Shown piece by piece: positions 1-9,731 of a stretch of DNA of 16,188 nucleotides. This DNA is from Rickettsia endosymbiont of Bryobia graminum (GTDB lineage Bacteria > Pseudomonadota > Alphaproteobacteria > Rickettsiales > Rickettsiaceae), in NCBI GenBank assembly GCA_020881085.1, contig JAJIYR010000117.1, positions 1 to 16,188 on the forward strand, in the 5' to 3' direction. Made by a program: the position numbers and the translations under genes. Positions within the stretch are counted from its first letter, which is position 1; each line of letters begins with the position of its first letter. The notes under the pieces are model-generated. The model saw only the letters and a list, made by a program, of their open reading frames with translations, searched no databases and was not told the DNA's origin.

Positions 1-132
1 TACTCTCCTGATTTAAACCCTATAGAGAAATTCTGGGCAAATTTTAAACGTAACTTAAGAAAAGTTATTAAACGATTTGATGATTTCTTAGATGCAATAA
101 CCTTCGCTATGCAATTAACTCAATCGGCTTAG
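1..132 (+). CDS. IS630-family transposase, C-terminal end (cut by window edge)
   Basis: Frame 1 reads 43 codons to the TAG at 130-132. It begins YSPDLNPIEKFW, the signature around the last acidic residue of the DDE catalytic triad in IS630/Tc1-mariner transposases (the E of NPIE), and continues with the usual basic tail. These enzymes cut and paste the element at TA dinucleotides. Only the extreme C-terminus is visible, so it cannot be said whether the full gene is intact. The element's terminal inverted repeat probably lies just after the stop, around 133-150, but with one end only this cannot be confirmed. Bases 133-214, up to the next gene, show nothing else recognisable. The family call is firm. 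Confidence 0.85.
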   Translation, partial: YSPDLNPIEKFWANFKRNLRKVIKRFDDFLDAITFAMQLTQSA

Positions 133-214
133 CTATAACACCTATATGAATAAAGATCTATCTATAGTTTAGGATAATTAAAATTCTTTTTATAAAAATT
201 TACTTCAAAATAAA

Positions 215-1975
215 ATGCATAATATATTAAAAAAATACCATAAATATGATTTAATAATTATTGGGTCGGGAGGCAGTGGTCTTACTGCTGCTATTTATGC
301 AGCAAGAAGGGGTTTAAAGATAGCAGTAATTAGTAAAGTACACCCTATGAATAGTCATACGGTAGCAGCGCAAGGTGGTATTAATGCTGCCCTTGGTAAC
401 GTTACTCCAGATAATTGGCAATGGCATGCTTATGATACGATTAAAGCTTCTGATTGGTTAGCAGACGAGGATTCAGTGGAAATAATGTGTAGTAATGCTG
501 CTGATGCTATAAAGATGCTTAATGATATAGGCGTTCAGTTTAATAGGACTAATAATGGACTTATTGATCAGAAGATTTATGGTGGGCAAAGTACTAATTA
601 TGGAAAAGGGGAATTAGCCTATCGAGCTTGTTATTCAGATGATAGAACGGGCTCTTCTATTATGGCTAAATTATATGATATTGCAAAAAATTTGGATAAT
701 ATAGATTTTTTAAACTATAATTTTGTTCTTGAATTAATAATGAGCGATAATAAATGTTGTGGGGTTGTTAGTTGGGATATAGAACAAGGAGTAATAAATA
801 TTATCCATGGCGTTCATACTATAATTGCAACAGGAGGATATAGTCAAATTTATGAAACCTCTACTTCTTCACCAATTTGTACTGGTGATGGTAATGGATT
901 AGCTGTAAAGGCTAGTATTAATTTACAAGATATGGAGTTTATTCAATTCCATCCAACAGCAATTAATAAATTTGGTGTTTTAGTAACAGAAGCCTCGAGA
1001 TCTGTCGGGGGAGTTTTGCTTAATAGAAATAATCAGCGTTTTATGGCAAAATATGCTCCTAAATTTATGGAGCTGGCTTCAAGGGATATAGTTGCAAGAG
1101 CAATAGCTAATGAAATAGCGTTGGGACAAGGATGTGGTGAAGATAAAGATCATGTATTGCTTGATTTAACTCATCTAACAACTGAATATATAAAAAATAA
1201 CTTACCAACTGTTTTTGAAAATTGTCAATTTTTTTTGAAGATTGATCCAAGTAAATCCCCTATACCAATTGCTCCGGCTGCTCATTATACAATGGGAGGA
1301 ATTCCTACTAATAAATTTTGTCAGGTTATAAAATTTGATAAAAAAGATATAATAGTGGATGGATTATATGCTATAGGTGAAGCTGCAAGTATTTCTGTTC
1401 ATGGAGCTGGTCGTCTTGGTTGTAATTCATTGCTTGATTTAATTGTTTTTGGTAAGATAGTGGTGGAGAATATAGTCAATAACCAAACTAAATTACAGAA
1501 GAATTTAGATAGAAGAATTGAAGAATCTATAATTAACAGATTTTTTGGGCATTTTGAGAGAGAGCAAAAAGAAATTGGAGCATTGAAAGTTGAGTTAAAA
1601 TTATTAATGCAAAAAAATGTTGGAGTATTTAGATCTAAAAATAATTTAATTGATATAATAAAATCCTTTGATAATATTAAGCAAATTTATAATAATAGTG
1701 GAATAAGAGATAAATCACTATTATGGAATGTAAAATTGCAGGAGTATTTAGAATTAGGTAATATGATTATTTCTGCTGAAGCTACAATATATTCAGCTAT
1801 GTGGCGCCAGGAAAGTAGGGGGTCTCACTTTCGGAATGATTACCCAAATAGAGATGATAATAATTTTTTATGTCATACTATTTACCTGAACAATAGAAAA
1901 GAATGCGTTAGTAGGAGTGTACGAAAATCTGAAGAAAATAAGGAGTTATTCCAGCTTGCTTCAAGAAGTTATTAA
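215..1975 (+). CDS. SdhA/FrdA-family FAD flavoprotein (divergent succinate dehydrogenase-like subunit)
   Basis: This 586-residue protein belongs to the succinate dehydrogenase/fumarate reductase flavoprotein family and has the usual length of SdhA. The dinucleotide-binding motif GSGGSG (17-22) opens the FAD domain. His48, in NSHTVAAQGG, matches the histidine that carries covalent FAD. Active-site positions equivalent to E. coli SdhA His242, Thr254, Glu255, Arg286, His354 and Arg399 are all kept as His246, Thr258, Glu259, Arg290, His357 and Arg400. The flanks are less conserved: HPTA for HPTG, EASRSVGG for EGARGEGG, and HGAGRLGC for HGANRLGS. The C-terminus ends in a diverged, basic tail in place of the normal SdhA ending. 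No sdhB, sdhC or sdhD lies nearby. It may be a paralogue acting as a soluble fumarate/succinate oxidoreductase, or the organism's only SdhA at a relocated site. Aspartate oxidase (NadB) is less likely because of the covalent-FAD histidine motif. No clear Shine-Dalgarno precedes the ATG. Confidence 0.8.
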   Translation: MHNILKKYHKYDLIIIGSGGSGLTAAIYAARRGLKIAVISKVHPMNSHTVAAQGGINAALGNVTPDNWQWHAYDTIKASDWLADEDSVEIMCSNAADAIKMLNDIGVQFNRTNNGLIDQKIYGGQSTNYGKGELAYRACYSDDRTGSSIMAKLYDIAKNLDNIDFLNYNFVLELIMSDNKCCGVVSWDIEQGVINIIHGVHTIIATGGYSQIYETSTSSPICTGDGNGLAVKASINLQDMEFIQFHPTAINKFGVLVTEASRSVGGVLLNRNNQRFMAKYAPKFMELASRDIVARAIANEIALGQGCGEDKDHVLLDLTHLTTEYIKNNLPTVFENCQFFLKIDPSKSPIPIAPAAHYTMGGIPTNKFCQVIKFDKKDIIVDGLYAIGEAASISVHGAGRLGCNSLLDLIVFGKIVVENIVNNQTKLQKNLDRRIEESIINRFFGHFEREQKEIGALKVELKLLMQKNVGVFRSKNNLIDIIKSFDNIKQIYNNSGIRDKSLLWNVKLQEYLELGNMIISAEATIYSAMWRQESRGSHFRNDYPNRDDNNFLCHTIYLNNRKECVSRSVRKSEENKELFQLASRSY

Positions 1976-1993
1976 AAATAAATTAACACAATA

Positions 1994-2701
1994 ATGAGCA
2001 GCAATAAAATGAGGAAGTTTTTATTATTCTTAGTATGTTTATATTCTGTGCAGTCCTCAGCGTGTCTTAAATGTCTTAATTTGCCTGAGAACTCAAATCA
2101 ATTTAGACCTTGTGGACCATGTAAAAAACCACCAGTAGTGGAGTTTAAAAAAGAAGAGCGTCTTAATCATTGTAAAGTTACTAAAAGTGCAATGAATGAT
2201 TGTGAGCCTGAAGAGTTTCAGCAATCTAATAATTTATTAAGAATGTCTGGACAAAGTACTGTACTTTGTGGAAGGAAGATTGTAATAAAAGGTAAATTAT
2301 TAGATCAAAATTGTGTTCCAATATCAGACGCTAAGATATATTTATGGCAAGTTGGGCATGATGGGAAATATCCGTATGTTCCACTTAGAGAAAGCATTTG
2401 TAAGGGGAATATATGTGATAATAGAACTTTTACCGGATCAGGTATTGCTACCACTAACAATAAAGGAGAGTTTTATTTTATTACTGTATATCCAGGTAGC
2501 TCAAGAAAAGCTGGTAATGTAAATATTAGGGTAGAACATCGTGATCTTGGGCAATTGCAAACAAAATTATTTTTAACAGCTAGCCACGTTAACCGTAAGA
2601 ATTGTGGCGAGATTAATCATGCATTAAAAAATGTTGCAGAAAATTTTACCATTTATGATTTTGATATAGTAATGCCAGGAAGAACTTTGAGAAGATATTG
2701 A
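1994..2701 (+). CDS. Secreted cysteine-rich protein with intradiol dioxygenase-like fold, metal ligands apparently lost
   Basis: This is a 235-residue protein with an N-terminal signal peptide: MRK from residue 6, hydrophobic 10-19, and a likely signal peptidase site after Ala23. Residues about 90-235 resemble the beta-sandwich of intradiol ring-cleavage dioxygenases (the protocatechuate 3,4-dioxygenase type): CGRKIVIKGKLLD (92-104), then an IYLWQVGHDGKYPY block (115-128), then the Gly-rich turn GEFYFITVYPG (158-168). In active enzymes PG is followed by a Tyr and then an HxH pair that bind Fe(III). Here the corresponding stretch is PGSS with NVN at 175-177, so three of the four ligands seem absent and catalysis is doubtful. 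After the signal, eleven cysteines are present, including two CxxC pairs (24/27, 40/43), suggesting disulfides or metal binding in the periplasm. The gene starts 18 bases after the flavoprotein gene and is probably cotranscribed. ATG 2009 is an equally plausible start. Fold assignment is good; function is unknown. Confidence 0.7.
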   Translation: MSSNKMRKFLLFLVCLYSVQSSACLKCLNLPENSNQFRPCGPCKKPPVVEFKKEERLNHCKVTKSAMNDCEPEEFQQSNNLLRMSGQSTVLCGRKIVIKGKLLDQNCVPISDAKIYLWQVGHDGKYPYVPLRESICKGNICDNRTFTGSGIATTNNKGEFYFITVYPGSSRKAGNVNIRVEHRDLGQLQTKLFLTASHVNRKNCGEINHALKNVAENFTIYDFDIVMPGRTLRRY

Positions 2702-3017
2702 TTTGGGTCTTTGCATGGATAATGAAAAAAGATATGTCATTCCCATGTAGATACCAATCTTATAGGATTGTCCTCATGAGGTTTTCAAGAAATCTATAGT
2801 TCTTCGCAAGGGCGTTACTAACTTTTGAGAATTAGCGATATATTCCTGTTGTCAACTTATTCTGCATTCTTTTGGTGGTGATTTGCTATAGTTGGTGCTT
2901 CTAATGGTTTTTTTATACCGCAAGATGTTAAAGTTAAGCAAGCCAATAAAACGATAGATAAAAAATATTTATTTTGCATATTAAGATAATTAATAAATTT
3001 ATTATAATATAATCTGT
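2702..3017 (+). other. Gene-free stretch with a possible relic of a small lipoprotein
   Basis: No intact gene is seen in these 316 bases. A perfect 10-base palindrome CCTCATGAGG lies at 2772-2781. Around 2845-2989 there are two short reads in adjacent frames. The first is very hydrophobic and ends in a cysteine (about 2851-2898). The second reads SNGFFIPQDVK onward and stops at 2989, 28 bases before tlpA. Joined by one base shift they would look like a short lipoprotein of the LptM/LppL type (a signal sequence, then a Cys and a short G-F-x-P motif), but the match is weak. TGTCATTCCC at 2734-2743 resembles the arm of the palindromic repeat at 9345-9376 and may be a repeat fragment. Confidence 0.25.
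2981..3013 (+). promoter_or_regulatory. Candidate promoter for tlpA, possibly giving a leaderless transcript
   Basis: Two perfect TATAAT hexamers overlap by one base (3003-3008 and 3008-3013) directly in front of the tlpA ATG at 3018. A weak -35 (TTAAGA, 2981-2986) sits 16 bases upstream of the first. Transcription from either would start at or within a few bases of the ATG, leaving no room for a ribosome binding site. In so AT-rich a region chance matches are frequent. Confidence 0.3.
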
Positions 3018-3734
3018 ATGAATAGTAAAAAACACAAATATTTAAGTTTAATTATAATATTTTTGTGTATGGTAAATCGTTGCTTCGCAACCGAGCAAAT
3101 TAGACTAGGAGTTAAGAAGTTAGATTTGTCTAATGTCCCAGATTCAATAGTTTTTTTTGATGAAAAGGGAGAAAAATATTCGCTAGATAAGTTTGAAGGA
3201 AAAACTATATTGTTAGTATTTTGGGCAACTTGGTGCGCTTCTTGTGCTAAAGAAATGCCTGATTTAGATATATTACAAAAAGACTTTAGAAAATTATCAT
3301 TTGAAATAATACCTGTATCTCAAGATTATCAGGGAGTAGAAGTAGTAAAAAATATTACCATGATAATAATTTAAGGTACCTACCGATTTATCATGATTTT
3401 AAAAATCAGCTATTTAAAGCTTTTTCAGTGGTGGGATTACCAACTGCCATTTTGATTAGTCCCGAAGGGAAGATGTTGGTAAGTTTTTTTGGTTATATTA
3501 GTTGGCATGAAAAGGAAATTAGAGATGTTCTTTTAGAGAATATACCAGGAAATTATCCTGAGCCTAAAAATACTTATCAAGAACAATCGCTTAATCAACC
3601 AGTGAACAATGGAAATTTAAAACCTGTTGAGGAATCGAAGGAGAAAGAAGAAAAGCAAGAAGATAAAGCAGTTGAAGTTGATAATAAAAATAATAATTCT
3701 TCTAATGAAGAAAAGGTAAATAAGGAGCCAGCAA

Positions 3735-3751
<17 letters not shown>
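3018..3751 (+). pseudogene. tlpA: TlpA/ResA-like thioredoxin-fold protein, interrupted by a single frameshift
   Basis: The gene encodes an exported thioredoxin-like disulfide oxidoreductase. A signal peptide (hydrophobic 9-19, probable cleavage after CFA at 22-24) precedes a TlpA-type domain with the active site WCASC (Cys73, Cys76). The first frame stops at 3374. The domain resumes in the next frame without a gap, reading YYHDNNLRYLPIYHDF from 3353 and reaching the cis-proline motif GLPT soon after 3428. The shift lies at the six-A run 3347-3352: one extra A would restore a single reading frame of about 244 codons. The second half ends in a 60-residue hydrophilic tail rich in Glu, Lys, Asn and Gln. 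Conservation on both sides of the break suggests a recent mutation, a sequencing error, or a gene rescued by polymerase slippage on the A run. The 3' end overlaps sppA by 17 bases. Its role may be to keep cysteines of exported or cytochrome proteins reduced; the partner is unknown. Confidence 0.8.
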
Positions 3752-5644
<1,893 letters not shown>

Positions 5645-6031
5645 ATTTTAATATACTTCTTTAGGATGTTATTCAGAGTAACTTTATTGAATAAATTAGA
5701 TAGTTTATGCGATGCAACACCGGATAAAATTCTATCTATATCTCAAACAGAAAGGACTTTTTCCTAACTAATGTTACTAGTACGCAATTAGAGTTACTAA
5801 CATTATTATCTCTTCGTGAAGGAGATTATTCTTACTTGGTTATTATATATAGTTTGGATCTTTACAACTTTAGCTCATAACGGTAAGATAATGGTCTAAC
5901 CAAAAATCCAGCATGTCAAGTTAACTCAAAAATATATAATTTACAAAAATTTTGTTCTATAAGAGGTAGAGTATTATTTAAAAATTATCAGATTTTTGTT
6001 AACTTTAAGTTAATTTGATCGCGCTGTTAAG
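5645..6031. other. Gene-free spacer between convergent obg and the transporter gene
   Basis: These 387 bases separate two convergent genes. A 33-codon read starts at ATG 5666 and stops at 5765-5767. A second read in another frame, free of stops from 5728 to 5880, picks up where it ends. Together they could be a decayed small gene, but no family is recognised. A weak hairpin (ATCTCTT / AAGGAGAT, 5808-5826, loop CGTG, one bulge) and the perfect dyad TTAACTT-T-AAGTTAA (5999-6013) are present. The second could mark the 3' end of the minus-strand transporter transcript, although no T-run follows. No clear intrinsic terminator for obg was found. Confidence 0.4.
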
Positions 6032-7357
6032 CTATATTTTATGTTTTTCTAGCTTTATAAAATGATTTAATCCCCAATGATAAGCTATACATATAGGTAC
6101 AGTAATTAATAACACCCCATAATCTCCTAAATATTTTAGCAAGTAAGTGCAGCCAAAGGCTGTTGTAATATACATTATAACACGAGACATTGCTTGAGTG
6201 AAACTACTGTAAGTGTAACGTTTAAAAATAGGAAGATTCCTATATAGGATTGGTAACGCTGGTGAAGTATCCATTCCAAAAAACTTGATAGCAATTTGTA
6301 AATATAATATTTCAACACCAGAATTAGCATTACTTAATATGTAAGGAGCAGTTGTTGTTAATAATAAAAATATAATTAATTTTAATCTGAGAATTTTTAG
6401 CGGATAAATATAGTAACTAACATAACTAAGTAATGAGAGGCCGATCAAAGATACACAGGAAACTATAAAATTATTATAGATCACTTGTTCACCGCTATAA
6501 TGAAAATTAGTTTTTAAAATATTTGCACAATAAAAATATACGAAATAAATAGTTATAGGGCCTGAGCATTGCATTAAGAACATAGCTAAAGATGTTTTAT
6601 TAATTTTTTTATTAACTATTTGTTGGTCAGTAGCTTCCTTTGAATTTAAATCATTATTTTTTCGAATATTTGTAATATGTTTTTTAGCATTAACAAATTC
6701 AGGTGTTTCTCGTAATCTTGATCTGGTTATTGCTCCAATAATTGCTATTACTCCTCCAAACCAAAAAGCATACCGCCAATTAAATCCATAAGAAATAGAA
6801 AATGAAGCTACTCCTAATGCAACTGCGCTTCCTAGGCCAGCAGCAATACCAACTATAGATACCATAGGGTATTGGATAGGAGGTTTCATTATTTCAGTTA
6901 AATAAAGACTAGCTCCTGTAAATTCTCCTACAGAAGATAATCCTTGCAAACTACGGCAAATTATTACCAGCCAAGTAGCTGTTATACCAATTTGAGCGTA
7001 TGTAGGGAGAATTGCCATTGTAAAGCATGATCCTGCCATCATAAAAGTAGTGATTATTACAGTTTGCTTACGACCTATATGATCGCCTAACCAACCGAAT
7101 ATTAAAGCTCCTATAGGTCTTAAAAGATATGTTGAACAAAATGCAAAAACTATTTCCAGAGAGGTAGTGAAAGAATGAGATGGCGCAAAGAATAATTCAT
7201 TTAATAATACAGCCATGTGAATATAAAGCATGAAATCAAAGTATTCTAAGAATGTGCCTATGCTCATCAAACCAATAGCTTCCTTTTGCTTTTTAGTTAA
7301 TTTAGTTTGATAATTTATAGCTTGATCACTGGCTCGAATAACATGGTGCATATTCAT
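6032..7357 (-). CDS. proP: MFS transporter of the metabolite:H+ symporter (ProP-like) family
   Basis: This is a 441-residue inner-membrane protein with about 12 hydrophobic segments. Signature motifs of the MHS family are present: EYFDFMLY near the start of helix 1 (38-45), GWLGDHIGRKQ between helices 2 and 3 (88-98), LQGLSSVGEFTGAS in helix 4-5 (138-150), and RLRETPEF in the central loop (214-221). Characterised members take up proline, betaine, ketoglutarate, citrate or shikimate with protons. The substrate cannot be told here, and Rickettsiaceae carry many ProP paralogues, so the name is a family label rather than proof of osmoprotectant uptake. The C-terminal half is less conserved. It lies 125 bases downstream of the ABC exporter gene on the same strand and may be read from its own promoter. 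No Shine-Dalgarno is evident before the ATG. Confidence 0.85.
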   Translation of the reverse strand: MNMHHVIRASDQAINYQTKLTKKQKEAIGLMSIGTFLEYFDFMLYIHMAVLLNELFFAPSHSFTTSLEIVFAFCSTYLLRPIGALIFGWLGDHIGRKQTVIITTFMMAGSCFTMAILPTYAQIGITATWLVIICRSLQGLSSVGEFTGASLYLTEIMKPPIQYPMVSIVGIAAGLGSAVALGVASFSISYGFNWRYAFWFGGVIAIIGAITRSRLRETPEFVNAKKHITNIRKNNDLNSKEATDQQIVNKKINKTSLAMFLMQCSGPITIYFVYFYCANILKTNFHYSGEQVIYNNFIVSCVSLIGLSLLSYVSYYIYPLKILRLKLIIFLLLTTTAPYILSNANSGVEILYLQIAIKFFGMDTSPALPILYRNLPIFKRYTYSSFTQAMSRVIMYITTAFGCTYLLKYLGDYGVLLITVPICIAYHWGLNHFIKLEKHKI

Positions 7358-7482
7358 ATATTTATACTTACAGTTAATTTTACTGATAAATTTGCAAAAA
7401 CTTATTAAAATATCGGGACTTTATAGCATAACTATTATAACTATGAAAGTTATATCTTAATTTGTCTTCTCTAATTGTCACC

Positions 7483-9273
7483 TTAGGTTGATAAATCTAA
7501 CTCCTTATTTTGTTCTAATTGTTGCTTATACCATAATTCTGCATAACGACTATTTAATGCCATAAGTTGATGATGAGAACCACGTTCAATAATATGACCA
7601 TTATCTATAACTATAATTTCATTAGCATCGACTATAGTAGAAAGACGATGAGCTATGATCAATGTTGTATGATTTGAAGATAATTCCTTTAGGCTTGTCT
7701 GAATGGATTTTTCAGTATTGGTGTCTAGAGAGGAAGTAGATTCATCAAAAATATAAATAGCAGGATTTTTTAGAATAGTTCTAGCTATAGCAATACGTTG
7801 CTTCTCTCCTCCTGAAAGTTTTAGTCCTCGTTCGCCTACCGTAGTATTATACCCTTCCGGCAATGATATGATAAATTCATGAATATGAGCTTTTTTTGAA
7901 ACGCTGATTACTTCATCATAAGTAGCGCTGATATTCCCATAAGCTATATTATAATATATTGTGTCATTAAATAACACAGTATCTTGTGGAACTATTCCTA
8001 TAGATTCTCGTAAGGATTTTTGAGTTACCTGCCTGATATCCTGCCCATCAATAGTTATACTGCCATTTAGTACATCATAAAATCTGAATATTAATCGAGA
8101 AATAGTTGATTTGCCTGAACCACTTGGGCCAACTATAGCTAGAGTTTTGCCACTCTCAATTGTAAAATTAATATTTTCTAAAATATGTCTATCAGGATTA
8201 TAAGCAAAACTAACATTATTAAAAACTATTTTTGCCTTAGAGATTATTAGAGGTTTACTGTTTATAGCTTCAGTTATTTCTGGTGGAATATCTAATAAGT
8301 TAAACATATCTTCCATATTAATTATGGAACTTTTAATTTCTCTATAAGCAAAACCTAACATATTTAAAGGGATAGATAATTGAATTATATAAGTATTAAC
8401 TAAAACAAAATCTCCTATAGTCATGCTGCCATTTTGTATAGAAAAACCAGCTAATAACATTATGCTAACTAACCCTAGGGCAATGATAACACCTTGACCA
8501 ATATTTAAAACTGACAAAGTAGCAAAACTTTTTACAGCTGCAATTTCATATTTTATTAAAGACTCATTAAATCTTTCAGCTTCGTAATTTTCATTATTAA
8601 AATATTTTACTGTTTCAAAATTTAATAGGCTATCAATTGCCTTTGTATTAGATTGGTTATCATTGATATTCATTTGTTTTACAAAAGAAATACGCCAGTT
8701 ACTAATCAATAAAGTAAACAAAATATAAAGAATCATAGTGCTTAGGGTGATTATGGCAAACCATACCCCATAGACCCACCATAATATTATAGAAACTAAT
8801 AAAATTTCAAAACTAGTAGGAATAATGTTAAAGATAGAGAAACGTAAAATAGTTTCTATTCCTTTAGTTCCCCGTTCAATTGACCTACTAATTCCACCAG
8901 TTTTTCTGTTAATATGGAATCTTAAACTTAAGTTATGCATATGTTGAAAAACTTTAAGAGCTATCATTCTGGTTGCTCGTTGTCCTACTTTTGCAAAAAT
9001 ACCATCTCTTAGTTCTGAGAATATTATTGAGAATATTCGAGCTGCTCCGTAAGCTAGAAGTAATCCTATAAATATTGATTCTGTAGATCTATTTGTTAAA
9101 GCGTCAACGGTATGTTTATAGGCAATAGGGATAGCTAAGCTAATAATTTTGGCTATTATTAAACAGATTACTGAGAATATTACTCGTAAACGAATATTTA
9201 TGTCATCAGACCATATATAACGAAATAATATTGATAGAGGGTGCGTTTTATTAGAATTTTCTAGAAAGTTCAT
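7483..9273 (-). CDS. Atm1/HMT1-type half ABC exporter
   Basis: This 596-residue fused membrane and ATPase half-transporter would act as a homodimer. Six hydrophobic segments fill residues about 30-310, with FETVKYFNNE (219-228), a hallmark of the Atm1/ABCB6/ABCB7/HMT1 group. The nucleotide-binding domain has Walker A GPSGSGKST (382-390), Q-loop Gln430, signature LSGGE (486-490), Walker B IYIFDE (506-511) with catalytic Glu511, and the switch His542. All catalytic elements are intact. Relatives export glutathione-linked sulfur or Fe-S precursors, or heavy-metal glutathione complexes. That fits the glutaredoxin gene 144 bases upstream on the same strand, though no direct evidence for the substrate is visible. 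MsbA-like lipid flippases are the main alternative, less likely because of the ETVKYFNNE motif. Confidence 0.88.
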   Translation of the reverse strand: MNFLENSNKTHPLSILFRYIWSDDINIRLRVIFSVICLIIAKIISLAIPIAYKHTVDALTNRSTESIFIGLLLAYGAARIFSIIFSELRDGIFAKVGQRATRMIALKVFQHMHNLSLRFHINRKTGGISRSIERGTKGIETILRFSIFNIIPTSFEILLVSIILWWVYGVWFAIITLSTMILYILFTLLISNWRISFVKQMNINDNQSNTKAIDSLLNFETVKYFNNENYEAERFNESLIKYEIAAVKSFATLSVLNIGQGVIIALGLVSIMLLAGFSIQNGSMTIGDFVLVNTYIIQLSIPLNMLGFAYREIKSSIINMEDMFNLLDIPPEITEAINSKPLIISKAKIVFNNVSFAYNPDRHILENINFTIESGKTLAIVGPSGSGKSTISRLIFRFYDVLNGSITIDGQDIRQVTQKSLRESIGIVPQDTVLFNDTIYYNIAYGNISATYDEVISVSKKAHIHEFIISLPEGYNTTVGERGLKLSGGEKQRIAIARTILKNPAIYIFDESTSSLDTNTEKSIQTSLKELSSNHTTLIIAHRLSTIVDANEIIVIDNGHIIERGSHHQLMALNSRYAELWYKQQLEQNKELDLST

Positions 9274-9344
9274 AGATATTTTTATACTTTAAATTAATTA
9301 ATGAGAAAAATAAGAACTTACTATAAGTTAAGTTATTTTTAACC

Positions 9345-9376
9345 AATGTCGTTCCTACAAATGTAGAAATGACATT
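9345..9376. repeat. Imperfect palindromic repeat between glutaredoxin and ABC exporter genes
   Basis: AATGTCGTTCCTACA (9345-9359) faces TGTAGAAATGACATT (9362-9376) across a two-base centre, pairing at 12 of 15 positions or more with G-U. The GTCATTCC-type arms recall the short dispersed palindromes common in Rickettsiaceae genomes. A partial look-alike lies near 2734. It could also form the 3' hairpin of the glutaredoxin transcript, but no T-run follows in that direction. Confidence 0.5.
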
Positions 9377-9417
9377 GCGAGTTATTATGATATTTTTAGG
9401 GGAGATTACATTAATAA

Positions 9418-9702
9418 TTATTTTTCTAATAATTTATCTAATTCTCCACTGTTATTTAAATTTTCTAGATCGCTATATCCACCGATAGATTTATTATTAA
9501 TAAATATTTGAGGAAAGGTTTTTTGCCCTGTTTTCTCCAGTAATTCTTCTCTTATTTTTTCTTTTTCTGCATCATTCATTTTATCTACAATTATTTCTTC
9601 ATATGCTACTTTTTTTTGGTCAAACAAATTTTTAGCTTTATGGCACCATGGACAAGTTGATAATGTATAAATGATTACTGCCTGTAAAAATGCTTTATTC
9701 AT
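9418..9702 (-). CDS. grxC: Glutaredoxin (dithiol, GrxC type)
   Basis: This 94-residue protein is normal length for a class I glutaredoxin. The redox centre CPWC is at 17-20, the cis-proline motif TFPQIF at 62-67, and the glutathione-binding GGYSDL at 74-79. It reduces protein disulfides and glutathione mixed disulfides in the cytosol, using glutathione. The start is supported by an AGGA ribosome binding site 5 bases upstream and by a well-spaced promoter. It is divergent from uvrB and lies upstream of the Atm1-like exporter on the same strand, an arrangement compatible with a shared role in glutathione or Fe-S handling. CPWC differs from the more common CPYC. This is typical of some glutaredoxins and not a defect. 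Confidence 0.93.
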   Translation of the reverse strand: MNKAFLQAVIIYTLSTCPWCHKAKNLFDQKKVAYEEIIVDKMNDAEKEKIREELLEKTGQKTFPQIFINNKSIGGYSDLENLNNSGELDKLLEK

Positions 9703-9707
9703 ATTAA

Positions 9708-9711
9708 TCCT
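9708..9711 (-). promoter_or_regulatory. Ribosome binding site of the glutaredoxin gene
   Basis: AGGA read on the minus strand, 5 bases before the ATG at 9700-9702. It is one of few clear Shine-Dalgarno sites in the window and fixes the start. Confidence 0.6.
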
Positions 9712-9731
9712 GTTTTTTATATTTAAAACTT

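Noticed and set aside
215..1975. L-aspartate oxidase (NadB) as identity of the flavoprotein
   Set aside because: The SHTVAAQGG block with the covalent-FAD histidine and the C-terminal SRGSHFRNDYPNRDD block fit SdhA/FrdA better.
2313..2522. 69-codon plus-strand reading inside the cysteine-rich protein gene
   Set aside because: It lies wholly within the better-supported gene in another frame and shows no recognisable family or ribosome binding site.
5666..5880. Two short adjacent reads after obg that could be a decayed gene
   Set aside because: No motif or family could be recognised and both are within the length expected by chance; described only as part of the spacer.
9345..9376. Intrinsic terminator of the glutaredoxin gene
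   Set aside because: The hairpin lies in the right place, but no run of T follows it on the minus strand, so a dispersed repeat is the better reading.
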